53,052 nt of DNA, taken from contig SICP01000008.1 in NCBI GenBank assembly GCA_009691415.1, positions 1 through 53,052 of the forward strand, read 5' to 3'. The stretch comes from Candidatus Margulisiibacteriota bacterium (lineage in GTDB: Bacteria; Margulisbacteria; Marinamargulisbacteria; SXXA01; SICP01). The notes beneath the pieces are model-generated. The model made no database searches, was not told the origin of the DNA, and worked only from the letters and a program-made list of their open reading frames with translations. This document shows positions 7,982 to 16,568 of the stretch, in pieces (the first letter of the stretch is position 1; every line of letters starts with the position of its first letter). A program made the position numbers and the translations under genes.

Positions 7982-8890
7982 ATGAAGTTCCTCGCTAAAA
8001 TTGACCATCATTTCTGGGTTTATCTTTTGGGTGCGGTGTCGTGTGGTTTTTTATTTCCTCGCCAACTTCAACCCTTTGAAAATATCGTCATCTATATCAT
8101 GATGGCCATTCTGTTTTTGGTCTTTTTAAAAGCAGATGTTGCAGATGTTTTTAAACAGATTAAGAAACCTGGCATCCTTGTTTACATTCTTTCATTAACC
8201 ATGATAGCTATTCCCGTCGTTATTTTTTACTTATTTAAGCCGGTTGACCCTGATCTTCGTATGGCCCTAGTTCTTCTAGCCGCTTTACCAGCTGGTGTTC
8301 CTGCAGCTGTATTTACGGACATCATGGATGGGCATACGTCGCTCACACTCATTATCATTTTTTTTAGTACGTTGATTGCCCCTTTTACTATCCCCTTTTT
8401 ATTTTGGATTCTTTATCATGCAACGTTTTCCGTGGATTTTGTTTCGCTTTTTAAAAATTTATTGATGATTTTAATTATCCCTCTTGTAGCCTCGCAAATA
8501 TTCAGGGCTTTTTTTGAGCCGTTTGTAGAGAAATCTAAGTTCTATATTAATACGTTGGTATTGGCCTGTTTTTCTTTCACGATTATGGTGATCATGTCGT
8601 TAGAATCTGAATATGTTCTTTCTCATATTAGAGAGTCTCTCTATATCATTGGCATGCTGTATGGTGCTTTTATCATGATTCAGCTGATGAGTTACTTTGG
8701 GGTCTATTGGCTTAAAAAAGGTGATAAAGTGGCTGTATCCAACTCTAAAGTCATGATGAATAATATCTTAGGAATTATTTTGGCATTGGCTTTTTTTGAA
8801 GAAAAAATTGCGGTGATTGTGATCTTGGCAACAATCCCTTTTAACACCATGATTAGTGTCTTTCATTGGTATAAGCGGTATTTACCTTAG
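7982..8890 (+). CDS. Bile acid:sodium symporter (BASS) family transporter
   Basis: This is a roughly 302-residue integral membrane protein with nine to ten hydrophobic segments. LLAALPAGVPAAVFTDIMDG, followed by a second crossover-like region SNSKVMMNNILGIILALAFF, fits the two-repeat BASS fold (relatives include ASBT, arsenite ACR3 and pantothenate/pyruvate carriers). The substrate is unknown. I prefer the ATG at 7982 because MKFLAKIDHHFWVYLLG gives the usual N-terminus; an in-frame ATG at 7952 would add ten residues. It is divergent from trmL. Confidence 0.75.
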   Translation: MKFLAKIDHHFWVYLLGAVSCGFLFPRQLQPFENIVIYIMMAILFLVFLKADVADVFKQIKKPGILVYILSLTMIAIPVVIFYLFKPVDPDLRMALVLLAALPAGVPAAVFTDIMDGHTSLTLIIIFFSTLIAPFTIPFLFWILYHATFSVDFVSLFKNLLMILIIPLVASQIFRAFFEPFVEKSKFYINTLVLACFSFTIMVIMSLESEYVLSHIRESLYIIGMLYGAFIMIQLMSYFGVYWLKKGDKVAVSNSKVMMNNILGIILALAFFEEKIAVIVILATIPFNTMISVFHWYKRYLP

Positions 8891-8983
8891 ACTTTTACCC
8901 ATCCGGCAGATTAGCACCCCTCCCGACCGCCCCTTCGTAAAGAGAATAGTCTAAAACAAAAGGCTGAATGCTAAATAGAATTT

Positions 8984-10381
8984 TTAAATATGTATAGGGC
9001 GATTGTCAGTTGCAGCCAGGGCTGCTTCTTTTAGGGCTTCTGTGAACGTTGGGTGCGCATGGATGATGCTGCCGATGTCTTCTGCTGAGGCGCGATATTC
9101 CATGGCGACAACGGCTTCTCCGATCATGTCGGATGCACGGGGGCCGATGATGTGGATGCCTAAAATCTCATCGGTTTTAGCATCCGCAAGAACTTTGGCG
9201 AATCCTTCTGATTCTTCGGAAGCGCGTGCTCTACCACTGGCTTTGAAGGGGAATTTCCCTATTTTGTAGAGAATACCTGCTTCTTTGAGTTGTTCTTCAC
9301 TTTGTCCTACAGAGGCGACTTCGGGCCAGGTGTAAACGACGCCTGGGATGGTGTTATAGTTTAAATGAGTTTTGAGTCCTGCAATATATTCGACACAGGC
9401 AACACCTTCTTCTGACGCTTTATGCGCGAGCATAGGGCCTTTGACCACGTCCCCGATCGCGTAGACGGACGCAATGTTGGTTTGAAAATGTTCGTTTGTT
9501 TCTACGCGTCCCCGCTCGTCTGCTTTGATACCTGCAACGTCTAGTGCAAGGCCGTCTGTGTAAGCGCGTCTTCCGACAGCGACTAGGACGTAATCGGCTT
9601 CGATTTGAATGTCTTCACCGGTTTTTATTTTGGCTGTGACCGTGGCTTTATTTTTGACCACTTTGGCACCAGTGACTTGGGTGTTAAATTGAAAAGTCAT
9701 GCCGAGAGATTTTAGAGATTTTTCTAGAGATTTCCCGAGCTCTTTATCCATGGTTGGCAAGAGACGGTCGGCATATTCTATTATGGTTACTTGGGATCCT
9801 AGACGTGCATAAACAGACCCTAACTCTACACCAATAACCCCGCCACCGATGACGATGAGATGCTTAGGAATTTCAGTAAGATCAAGTGCTTCTTTGGAGG
9901 AAATAATGCGTTTACCGTCAAATGCTACGGAAGGTAATGTGATGACATCGGAACCCGTTGCGATAATAATTTTTTTGGCCTGGTGTTCTGTTTTTGTTTT
10001 TCCGTTAGTAACTAAGAGCGTGTTCGCATCTTTGAAAGAAGCTGTCCCCAAAATGCGTTCGATTTTATTTTTTTTCATGAGGTAATCGATACCTTGTGTG
10101 GTACTGGAAACGACGTCGTTTTTTCTGGCCATCATTTGTTTGATGTTTACTTTTAGACCCGTTACTTCGATGCCATGCACTTTGAATTTATGTGCAGCTT
10201 GGTGATAGTGTTCTGAAGAATCGAGTAGGGCTTTAGACGGGATACAGCCCCAATTGAGACAGGTGCCACCGAGTGTTTTTTCTTTTTCAATAATGGCCAC
10301 GGTCATGCCCAATTGGGCCCCACGAATGGCCGCTACGTATCCACCGGGACCTGCACCGATTACGATTAAATCGTATGTCAT
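8984..10381 (-). CDS. lpdA: Dihydrolipoamide dehydrogenase (E3)
   Basis: This flavoprotein reoxidises the dihydrolipoyl group of E2 and passes the electrons to NAD+. At 465 residues it has the FAD-binding GAGPGGYVAA near the N-terminus, the redox disulfide in GGTCLNWGCIPSK (Cys41 and Cys46), a second dinucleotide fold (VIGGGVIGVELGS), and the catalytic His443/Glu448 pair in HPTFTEALKE. A clear AGGAGA precedes the ATG. It is the last gene of sucA-sucB-lpd, 9 bases after sucB, and so probably serves the 2-oxoglutarate dehydrogenase complex; other 2-oxoacid dehydrogenases could share it. Confidence 0.95.
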   Translation of the reverse strand: MTYDLIVIGAGPGGYVAAIRGAQLGMTVAIIEKEKTLGGTCLNWGCIPSKALLDSSEHYHQAAHKFKVHGIEVTGLKVNIKQMMARKNDVVSSTTQGIDYLMKKNKIERILGTASFKDANTLLVTNGKTKTEHQAKKIIIATGSDVITLPSVAFDGKRIISSKEALDLTEIPKHLIVIGGGVIGVELGSVYARLGSQVTIIEYADRLLPTMDKELGKSLEKSLKSLGMTFQFNTQVTGAKVVKNKATVTAKIKTGEDIQIEADYVLVAVGRRAYTDGLALDVAGIKADERGRVETNEHFQTNIASVYAIGDVVKGPMLAHKASEEGVACVEYIAGLKTHLNYNTIPGVVYTWPEVASVGQSEEQLKEAGILYKIGKFPFKASGRARASEESEGFAKVLADAKTDEILGIHIIGPRASDMIGEAVVAMEYRASAEDIGSIIHAHPTFTEALKEAALAATDNRPIHI

Positions 10382-10390
10382 AGTTGTCTC

Positions 10391-11575
10391 CTATATACCT
10401 ATTAGTAGTCTGGTTGGATCTTCGATGAGCTCTTTTATTTTGACCAAGAAACTGACGGCTTGTGACCCATCAATGATGCGGTGATCGTAGGTAAGCGCAA
10501 CATACATAATCGGACGGATTTTGACTTCTCCGTTGACTGCCATGGGGCGATCTACGATGTTATGCATGCCCAAGATAGCACTTTGGGGTTGGTTGACTAT
10601 CGGAGTTGAAAGCATGGATCCGAAGACACCTCCGTTGGTAATAGTAAATGTGCCCCCTTCCATGTCTTGTGGGGTAATTTGTCCGGATCTGCCTTTGAGG
10701 GCGTAGGCCAAAATAGTGGATTCGATTTGTGAAAAACTGAGTTGCTCTGCATCACGAACAACGGGGACAACAAGACCTTTTGGTGTGGAAACTGCAACAC
10801 CAATATCTGCGTAATCGTGATAGATAATGTCTTCGCCATCAACGCGTGCATTGATAATTGGGAAGGCTTCTAAGGCTATACTTGTGGCTTTGGTAAAGAA
10901 GGACATGAAGCCGAGGCCGACGTTATATTTTTCTTTGAATTTATCTTTGTATTTTTTGCGAATTTCCATGACTTCTGTCATATCAATTTCGTTAAATGTT
11001 GTGAGGAGCGCGGCGGTGTGTTGGGCTTGTACGAGGCGGTTGGCAATGGTGCGACGCATTCTGCTCATTTTTTCATGGCGTTTATTGCGTTTGGATTGTA
11101 GAGAGAGAGACGCAAGATGTTGCGTCTCTACGGCGGGGGCGGATTTGATGGCATTTTGGGCGTCTTCTTTGGTGATTCTGCCGTCGCGGCCGGTGCCTGA
11201 AACGGTGGTGGGATCTACTTTATTTTCTGAGAGGGTTTTTGCTGCGGCTGGTGAGGGATGGCCTTTTGCGTAAGTGGTGTCAGAAGATGCTTTTGGTTTT
11301 TCTATTGTGATGGAGGAGGCTTCTTTTACGGCAGGTTTTGCAGAAGAGGCTGCGATGGTGCCGATGACTTGACCTACTTTGACGGTCCCTTCGGAAACTG
11401 AGATGGTGAGGATACCGGCTATTTCTGCGGTGAGAGGAAGGGAAGCTTTGTCTGTTTCTAGTTCGACGAGTTCTTCGTCTACTTCGACGTAATCACCTGA
11501 TTGTTTGAACCAGGTTGTGATGTCTGCTTCTGTGACCGATTCTCCAGCTGATGGTACTTTGATTTCATGCGCCAT
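10391..11575 (-). CDS. sucB: 2-oxoglutarate dehydrogenase E2 (dihydrolipoyl succinyltransferase)
   Basis: SucB moves the succinyl group from E1 to CoA. The 394-residue protein has one lipoyl domain with Lys43 in [11 protein letters not shown], a flexible Ala/Lys/Pro linker, a peripheral-subunit-binding domain ([20 protein letters not shown]), a second linker, and the catalytic domain ending with [12 protein letters not shown] (His365, Asp369). The lipoyl motif and the short length favour the succinyl- rather than the acetyltransferase type, in line with its position between sucA and lpd. A GAGGGA ribosome binding site precedes the ATG. Confidence 0.95.
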   Translation of the reverse strand: MAHEIKVPSAGESVTEADITTWFKQSGDYVEVDEELVELETDKASLPLTAEIAGILTISVSEGTVKVGQVIGTIAASSAKPAVKEASSITIEKPKASSDTTYAKGHPSPAAAKTLSENKVDPTTVSGTGRDGRITKEDAQNAIKSAPAVETQHLASLSLQSKRNKRHEKMSRMRRTIANRLVQAQHTAALLTTFNEIDMTEVMEIRKKYKDKFKEKYNVGLGFMSFFTKATSIALEAFPIINARVDGEDIIYHDYADIGVAVSTPKGLVVPVVRDAEQLSFSQIESTILAYALKGRSGQITPQDMEGGTFTITNGGVFGSMLSTPIVNQPQSAILGMHNIVDRPMAVNGEVKIRPIMYVALTYDHRIIDGSQAVSFLVKIKELIEDPTRLLIGI

Positions 11576-11590
11576 GATTATTCCCTCTCT

Positions 11591-14335
11591 TTATTTTTTA
11601 ACTGCTACTTTTTTAACTGATGTGGCAGCAAATGCAAGTTGCACAAGATTTTTTTGCCCTTCTAAATGGTCTTTCTCATTCCCTGTTGCTGGGCTCGCCC
11701 CTTCTTTTCTGGTGACTGATTTAAATTGAAATTCTGGTAGGTGGCGCAAGATATGTGACCAGGCGCCCATATTTGCCGGTTCTTCTTGTACCCAGACCCA
11801 TTCGGATGCGTTTTCGTAGCGTTTTTTAAGTGCTGCAAGTTGTTTTTTGGGAAGTGGATAAAGTTGCTCTAGACGTACGATGGCAACATTATTATGCTTC
11901 TTTTCTGTTTTTTCTTGAAGAAGGTCGTAATAGACTTTTCCTGTACAGAGAAGAACACGCTGGATTGTTTTTGGTGTGGTGTTTGCATCATCTATAAGTT
12001 CTTGGAAGTGTCCTTTTTCAAGATCATCAATGGGGGAAACGACCAAGGGATGACGGAGAAGACTTTTTGGTGTCATGATAACTAAGGGGATTCTGAATTC
12101 ATTTTTGATTTGACGACGCAAGATGTGGAAGAGATTGGATGGCGTTGTTAGGTTGGCAACATACATGTTGTTTTCTGCACATTGTTGAAGGTAGCGTTCT
12201 GGTCTAGCACTGGAGTGTTCAGGACCTTGGCCTTCATATCCATGAGGAAGAAATAAGGTGAGCCCACTGAGGCGTTGCCATTTGGATTCTGAGCTTGTAA
12301 GGTATTGGTCTGTAATAATTTGTGCCCCGTTAGAGAAATCTCCGAATTGTGCTTCCCAGATGACGAGCGTTTTGGGACGTGCCAATGTATAACCGAATTC
12401 GAATCCGAGGATGGCGTATTCGGATAGGATGGAATTGTAAACTTGTAGCTGCCGAGATTGGTGCGATTCAAGGTTGTTGATGGGGATGTATTTTTCTTCG
12501 GAGTGTTCGTCTTTTAAGACGGCATGGCGGTGTGAAAAAGTACCGCGTTGACAGTCTTGTCCCGACAAACGGACACCATTGCCTTCGAGAAGCAAACTAC
12601 CGTATGCCAGTTGCTCGGCCATAGCCCAGTCCACTTTATTATCTTCTAAATAGAGTTTTTTTCTAGCGCCCAAAACGCGCTGTATTTTTGAGATGACATT
12701 AATATCTTTAGGAGCATCTATAAGTGTCTTGGCTATTTTATCCAGTATTGCTCGTTTAACAGGTGTTTTAATAGAAGCTTCAAAATCTTCTTCTATGGAT
12801 TGGCGGAATTCTGTCCAATGGCCCTTGAGAAGATCGGCTTTTCTTTTTTTATGGTCTGATTTGACTGCTTCGAATTGGACTTGTAAATCGACTTTGACTG
12901 CTTGCTCGCCGGCATTTGCTTCGGCCTCGGTGAGGCTGCCTTCTTCGATCAGTGCTTTTCTGAAAATTTGTTGTACGTTTTGGTGTTTATCAATTTGGTT
13001 ATATAGAACAGGTTGCGTAAAGCGTGGTTCATCACCTTCATTATGTCCATATCTTCTGTATCCTAAAATATCGACAAAGACATCGATTTTGAATGCCATA
13101 CGAATCCGAATGGCCATTTGTACAGCATGTACAACCGCTTCTGGATCATCCGCATTCACGTGAAAGACGGGAGACTCGACGACTTTCGCAAGGTCGGTGC
13201 AATAAACACTGGAGCGGCCTTCATAAAACGATGTGGTAAATCCAAGTTGGTTATTGGTGATGATGTGAACAGTTCCGCCAACGCTGTAGCCGTTCATTTT
13301 GGAGAGATTGGCAAGCTCGTAATTAACGCCTTGTCCTGAGATCGCTGCATCACCATGAATCAGAATTGGAATCACGGTGCTGGTGTCGTTGTTATAAAGT
13401 TCATGTTGCTTAGCGTATGCAATACCTTGTACAACGGGGTTTACAGATTCTAAGTGGGAGGGATTGGCTACAAGAGTGAGGTGCACGTCTTTGCCGTCTT
13501 TTGTTGTGATGTCTGCAGAACGACCTAAGTGATATTTAACGTCGCCATCACCTTTAATATCGTCTGGTTTTGCACCTCTTTCAAATTCTGTAAAAATATC
13601 GCCATAGGTTTTTCCAAAAATATTGGCGAGAACGTTGAGACGTCCACGGTGTGCCATACCGACGATAAATTCTTTGGCTCCCATATTGGCAGATTGGCGA
13701 ATAGCTTCGTCTAATGCGGGAATTAAGGCTTCAACCCCTTCTAATGAAAATCGTTTTTTGCCAACATATTTGGTGTGCAAAAAGTTTTCAAAAATGACGG
13801 CTTGATTGATTTTAAAGAGAATGTGTTTTTTTAATTCAGGTGTAAATTGGGGTGCGTTTGCGATGGGTTCCATTTCTTGATAGAGCCACTGACGCAGTTT
13901 TTCGTCACGACAATACATGAACTCTGCACCGATAGAACGACAATATGTTTTTTGGAGGTGATCCAGAATTTGACGAAGGGGCGCTTTGCCAATGCGCAGC
14001 TCGTTTCCGGCTTCGAATGGTGTGTCTAAGTCGGCTTCACTGAGACCAAAATAGTCTAGCTGAAGATCTGCCTTATGTTTTCTGCGTTCACGAACTGGAT
14101 TTGTATCAGAAATTAGGTGACCACTGGTGCGGTAGGCTTTGATTAATTTAAAAACGCTGACCTCTTTGCTGGAGACGGGTTCTGTGGAGAGATCGGAGGG
14201 GAGCTTTGAAAATTCGTATCCTTCAAAAAAACGTCGCCATCCTTCATCAACTGAATTAGGGTCCGTTTTATATTGATCATAAAGGGATTCAACGTAGGCT
14301 GGATTGGCATTATCTAGATATGTGTGATTACTCAT
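11591..14335 (-). CDS. sucA: 2-oxoglutarate dehydrogenase E1
   Basis: SucA is the thiamine-diphosphate decarboxylase of the complex. The 914-residue protein begins with the E1o N-terminal segment NPAYVESLYDQYKTDP and WRRFFEGYEF. It then shows AHRGRLNVLANIFGK, LVANPSHLESVNPVVQG, the cofactor motif GDAAISGQG, and the C-terminal pyrimidine domain with WEAQFGDFSNGAQIITDQY. I start at ATG 14335, nine bases after GGAGA; the longer frame adds 14 unconserved residues. The N-terminal region resembles Bacteroidota-type E1o proteins more than proteobacterial ones, judged by memory of the families. It is the first gene of the operon, divergent from rlmD. Confidence 0.95.
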   Translation of the reverse strand: MSNHTYLDNANPAYVESLYDQYKTDPNSVDEGWRRFFEGYEFSKLPSDLSTEPVSSKEVSVFKLIKAYRTSGHLISDTNPVRERRKHKADLQLDYFGLSEADLDTPFEAGNELRIGKAPLRQILDHLQKTYCRSIGAEFMYCRDEKLRQWLYQEMEPIANAPQFTPELKKHILFKINQAVIFENFLHTKYVGKKRFSLEGVEALIPALDEAIRQSANMGAKEFIVGMAHRGRLNVLANIFGKTYGDIFTEFERGAKPDDIKGDGDVKYHLGRSADITTKDGKDVHLTLVANPSHLESVNPVVQGIAYAKQHELYNNDTSTVIPILIHGDAAISGQGVNYELANLSKMNGYSVGGTVHIITNNQLGFTTSFYEGRSSVYCTDLAKVVESPVFHVNADDPEAVVHAVQMAIRIRMAFKIDVFVDILGYRRYGHNEGDEPRFTQPVLYNQIDKHQNVQQIFRKALIEEGSLTEAEANAGEQAVKVDLQVQFEAVKSDHKKRKADLLKGHWTEFRQSIEEDFEASIKTPVKRAILDKIAKTLIDAPKDINVISKIQRVLGARKKLYLEDNKVDWAMAEQLAYGSLLLEGNGVRLSGQDCQRGTFSHRHAVLKDEHSEEKYIPINNLESHQSRQLQVYNSILSEYAILGFEFGYTLARPKTLVIWEAQFGDFSNGAQIITDQYLTSSESKWQRLSGLTLFLPHGYEGQGPEHSSARPERYLQQCAENNMYVANLTTPSNLFHILRRQIKNEFRIPLVIMTPKSLLRHPLVVSPIDDLEKGHFQELIDDANTTPKTIQRVLLCTGKVYYDLLQEKTEKKHNNVAIVRLEQLYPLPKKQLAALKKRYENASEWVWVQEEPANMGAWSHILRHLPEFQFKSVTRKEGASPATGNEKDHLEGQKNLVQLAFAATSVKKVAVKK

Positions 14336-14454
14336 TTGATAGTCTCCGTGCATATAAAGAGGGATTCTGGATTGCAAACCTGTTTAGTTTACTAGGAAAT
14401 TTGCTGGAATTCTACCCTATGTTTGAGTAGCCCTAGACGCGTACCTAAAAAGCC

Positions 14455-14472
14455 AATACTATTTGTAGTATT
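14455..14472 (+). repeat. Small hairpin directly before the rlmD start
   Basis: AATACTA (14455-14461) and TAGTATT (14466-14472) form a perfect 7-base inverted repeat with a 4-base loop, ending three bases before the ATG. No Shine-Dalgarno sequence is visible. The hairpin could influence translation of rlmD or act as an operator in the sucA/rlmD divergent region, but its stem is AT-rich and short. Confidence 0.3.
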
Positions 14473-14475
14473 ATT

Positions 14476-15849
14476 ATGGAAAATTCACCTGTTACCAAGA
14501 ATCAACATTACGTCATTCCGATTACCGATTTAGGGTATAAGGGTGAGGGTATTGGTAAGCGTGGGTCGTATACGCTTTATGTGCCTGGCGCTATTCCAGG
14601 AGATGAAGTGGAAGTGCGTATTCTCAAATTAAAAAAACGCTATGGCCATGCCAAATTGATTCAGGTCGTGAAGGCGTCGGCTGATCGGATTAAGCCCCCC
14701 TGCCCTATTGCACTGACGTGCGGTGGATGTCAGATTCAGCAGCTTTCTTATAAGCAACAATTATTTTTCAAGTTGAAACATATTACTGATAGCTTGATTC
14801 GTATTGGAAAAATTTCTGATGTTGAAGTTCTGCCTATTGCAGGTATGAGTGATCCGTTTCATTATCGAAATAAGGCCCAATTTGCAGTTGGGAACCATCC
14901 GTATACAGAGCAAGTAGAGTTTGGATTTTATGCGATTCATAGTCATCGAATTATCAATACGAATGCGTGTTTGATTCAGCATCCAATTGTTTCAGAAATT
15001 TTAGCGATTGCGCGTTCTTTTATTGTGACGCATGCCTTGCCTATTTATGACGAGTCTACGCATACGGGCTTGATTCGGCACTTGGTGATTCGGACAAGTT
15101 TTTCTTCTAAAAAAGCAATGGTAACTTGGGTCATCAACGGAAAAGCTTTGCCGAATCAGAAAATATGGATCAAAGAAATTATGGCGCATCCCGCTGTATC
15201 GAGTGTCTTTATTTGTCACAATATGGAAATGGGAGATACGGTCATGCAAGGAAAGTTATCGCATCTTTCTGGAGATCCGGTTTTGATCGAAACGATTGGA
15301 GATTTACAGTTTCGAATTTCTCCGTTTTCGTTTTTTCAGGTTAATCCGACCCAGACACTGGTTTTGTACCAGCATGTTTTGGAAGCATGTGGATTTACGG
15401 GCAAAGAACGTGTGTGGGATTTGTATTGTGGTATTGGAAGTATTGCGTTGTTTTTGGCGCGGCATTCGGGCAGTGTTTTGGGTGTTGAGTGCGTCGCCGA
15501 TGCGATTGCCGACGCGACTGAAAATGCGCGCTTAAATGGGATATCTAATGCCTCTTTTTTATGTGGAGAAGTAGAACGTTTAATTGGTGTCCATGAAGAT
15601 CTGACGACACCGCCAGATGTGGTTGTGCTAGATCCTCCTCGTAAGGGGTGTGAGCCAAGAGTCTTGGCAGTTTTGTGCGAAACAGTGAAGCCCAAACGCA
15701 TTGTGTATGTATCTTGTGACCCAGCAACATTTGCGAGGGATGCGGCTATTCTTGTTGCGGGTGGATATCGTTTGGAAAAAGTTCAGCCAGTGGATTTGTT
15801 TCCGCATACGATGCATGTGGAAGTTGTGGGACGATTTGAGCTGGGTTGA
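14476..15849 (+). CDS. rlmD: 23S rRNA (uracil-C5)-methyltransferase, RlmD/RumA family
   Basis: The enzyme methylates a uracil of 23S rRNA (U1939 in E. coli). The 457-residue protein has an N-terminal TRAM domain (about 1-70), an iron-sulfur motif with Cys76, Cys82 and Cys85 (PPCPIALTCGGC) and a fourth Cys near 163, the SAM site WDLYCGIGSIALFLA, the DPPRKGCEP motif, the catalytic Cys in YVSCDPATFARD (about residue 414) and the terminal PHTMHVE. The related TrmA and RlmC lack part of this arrangement. The exact target uracil is inferred from the family. No ribosome binding site is seen before the ATG. Confidence 0.9.
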   Translation: MENSPVTKNQHYVIPITDLGYKGEGIGKRGSYTLYVPGAIPGDEVEVRILKLKKRYGHAKLIQVVKASADRIKPPCPIALTCGGCQIQQLSYKQQLFFKLKHITDSLIRIGKISDVEVLPIAGMSDPFHYRNKAQFAVGNHPYTEQVEFGFYAIHSHRIINTNACLIQHPIVSEILAIARSFIVTHALPIYDESTHTGLIRHLVIRTSFSSKKAMVTWVINGKALPNQKIWIKEIMAHPAVSSVFICHNMEMGDTVMQGKLSHLSGDPVLIETIGDLQFRISPFSFFQVNPTQTLVLYQHVLEACGFTGKERVWDLYCGIGSIALFLARHSGSVLGVECVADAIADATENARLNGISNASFLCGEVERLIGVHEDLTTPPDVVVLDPPRKGCEPRVLAVLCETVKPKRIVYVSCDPATFARDAAILVAGGYRLEKVQPVDLFPHTMHVEVVGRFELG

Positions 15850-15975
15850 CCCCACCCGCCCTTCGGGCACCCTCCCCATTCTGACAAATGGAGAGGGAAC
15901 AAAAATCTGACATACTTTACCCTCTCCATGTATCTGCATGGAGAGGGTCGCACCTTTGGTGCGGGGTGAGGTGAT
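15850..15975. repeat. GC-rich intergenic palindromic repeat (REP/MITE-like)
   Basis: The gap between rlmD and gmhA is filled by nested inverted repeats. There is a small GCCC-TTC-GGGC hairpin (15858-15868), a near-perfect CTCCCCATT/AATGGAGAG pair, a perfect 12-base stem ACCCTCTCCATG/CATGGAGAGGGT (15919-15948), and CGCACC-TTT-GGTGCG (15949-15963). It is far richer in G+C than the flanking genes. Similar CCCTCTCC-type palindromic elements are scattered between genes in many bacteria. Lying between convergent genes, it could also end transcription from both sides. Confidence 0.65.
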
Positions 15976-15991
15976 AGGGCGTCAAGAAGGG

Positions 15992-16558
15992 TTAAGAACC
16001 GGCTACCGTTTCATCCACAACAGCACAAATAATATGACCTATTAATATATGGCATTCTTGAATCCGTGGGGTTTCGTCGGAGGGGACGTGTAAACAGGTG
16101 CAGGTTGTGGCCATCTTTCCACCGGATTTTCCTGTGAGTCCGTACGTCGTGAGGCCTCTTTCTTTGGCCATTTCTATGGCGGCCAAAATATTGGGACTGT
16201 TGCCACTGGTAGAAATGGGGATGAAGACATCACCTGGATTTCCGATGGAAGAGAGCTCTCTTGCAAAGGCTTGTTCGTAGCCGTAGTCATTTCCGATTGC
16301 ACTGATGGCAGAGTTGTTACAGCCTAATGCGAGGGACGCTAGTGATCGACGTTCTTTTAAGAAGCGAGAGGTGAATTCGGCTGAAATATGTTGGGCGTCG
16401 GCGAAACTGCCCCCATTTCCGGCCAGAATAATTTTATGTCCGCTTTGGATGGCTTTGACACAGGTATCAGCAATTTCTGAGATGAGAGTAATGAGGTCAG
16501 GAGAATTTAGAAGTGTTTCTTTTACTGAGATCGAACTTTTGATGTGTTGTTTGATCAC
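15992..16558 (-). CDS. gmhA: Phosphoheptose isomerase-like SIS-domain protein
   Basis: GmhA turns sedoheptulose 7-phosphate into D-glycero-D-manno-heptose 7-phosphate, the first step to ADP- or GDP-heptose. The 188-residue SIS-domain protein keeps the glycine-rich LAGNGGSFADAQH, the metal ligands His57 and Glu61 (QHISAEF), the sugar-phosphate site ISTSGNSPN (about 115-123), and Gln167/His175 near the C-terminus. The start is GTG at 16558, seven bases after GGGAG, and the site overlaps the stop of the upstream exporter gene, so the two are coupled. No other heptose gene is present in the window. Confidence 0.88.
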   Translation of the reverse strand: MIKQHIKSSISVKETLLNSPDLITLISEIADTCVKAIQSGHKIILAGNGGSFADAQHISAEFTSRFLKERRSLASLALGCNNSAISAIGNDYGYEQAFARELSSIGNPGDVFIPISTSGNSPNILAAIEMAKERGLTTYGLTGKSGGKMATTCTCLHVPSDETPRIQECHILIGHIICAVVDETVAGS

Positions 16559-16568
16559 GAGTTTCTCC

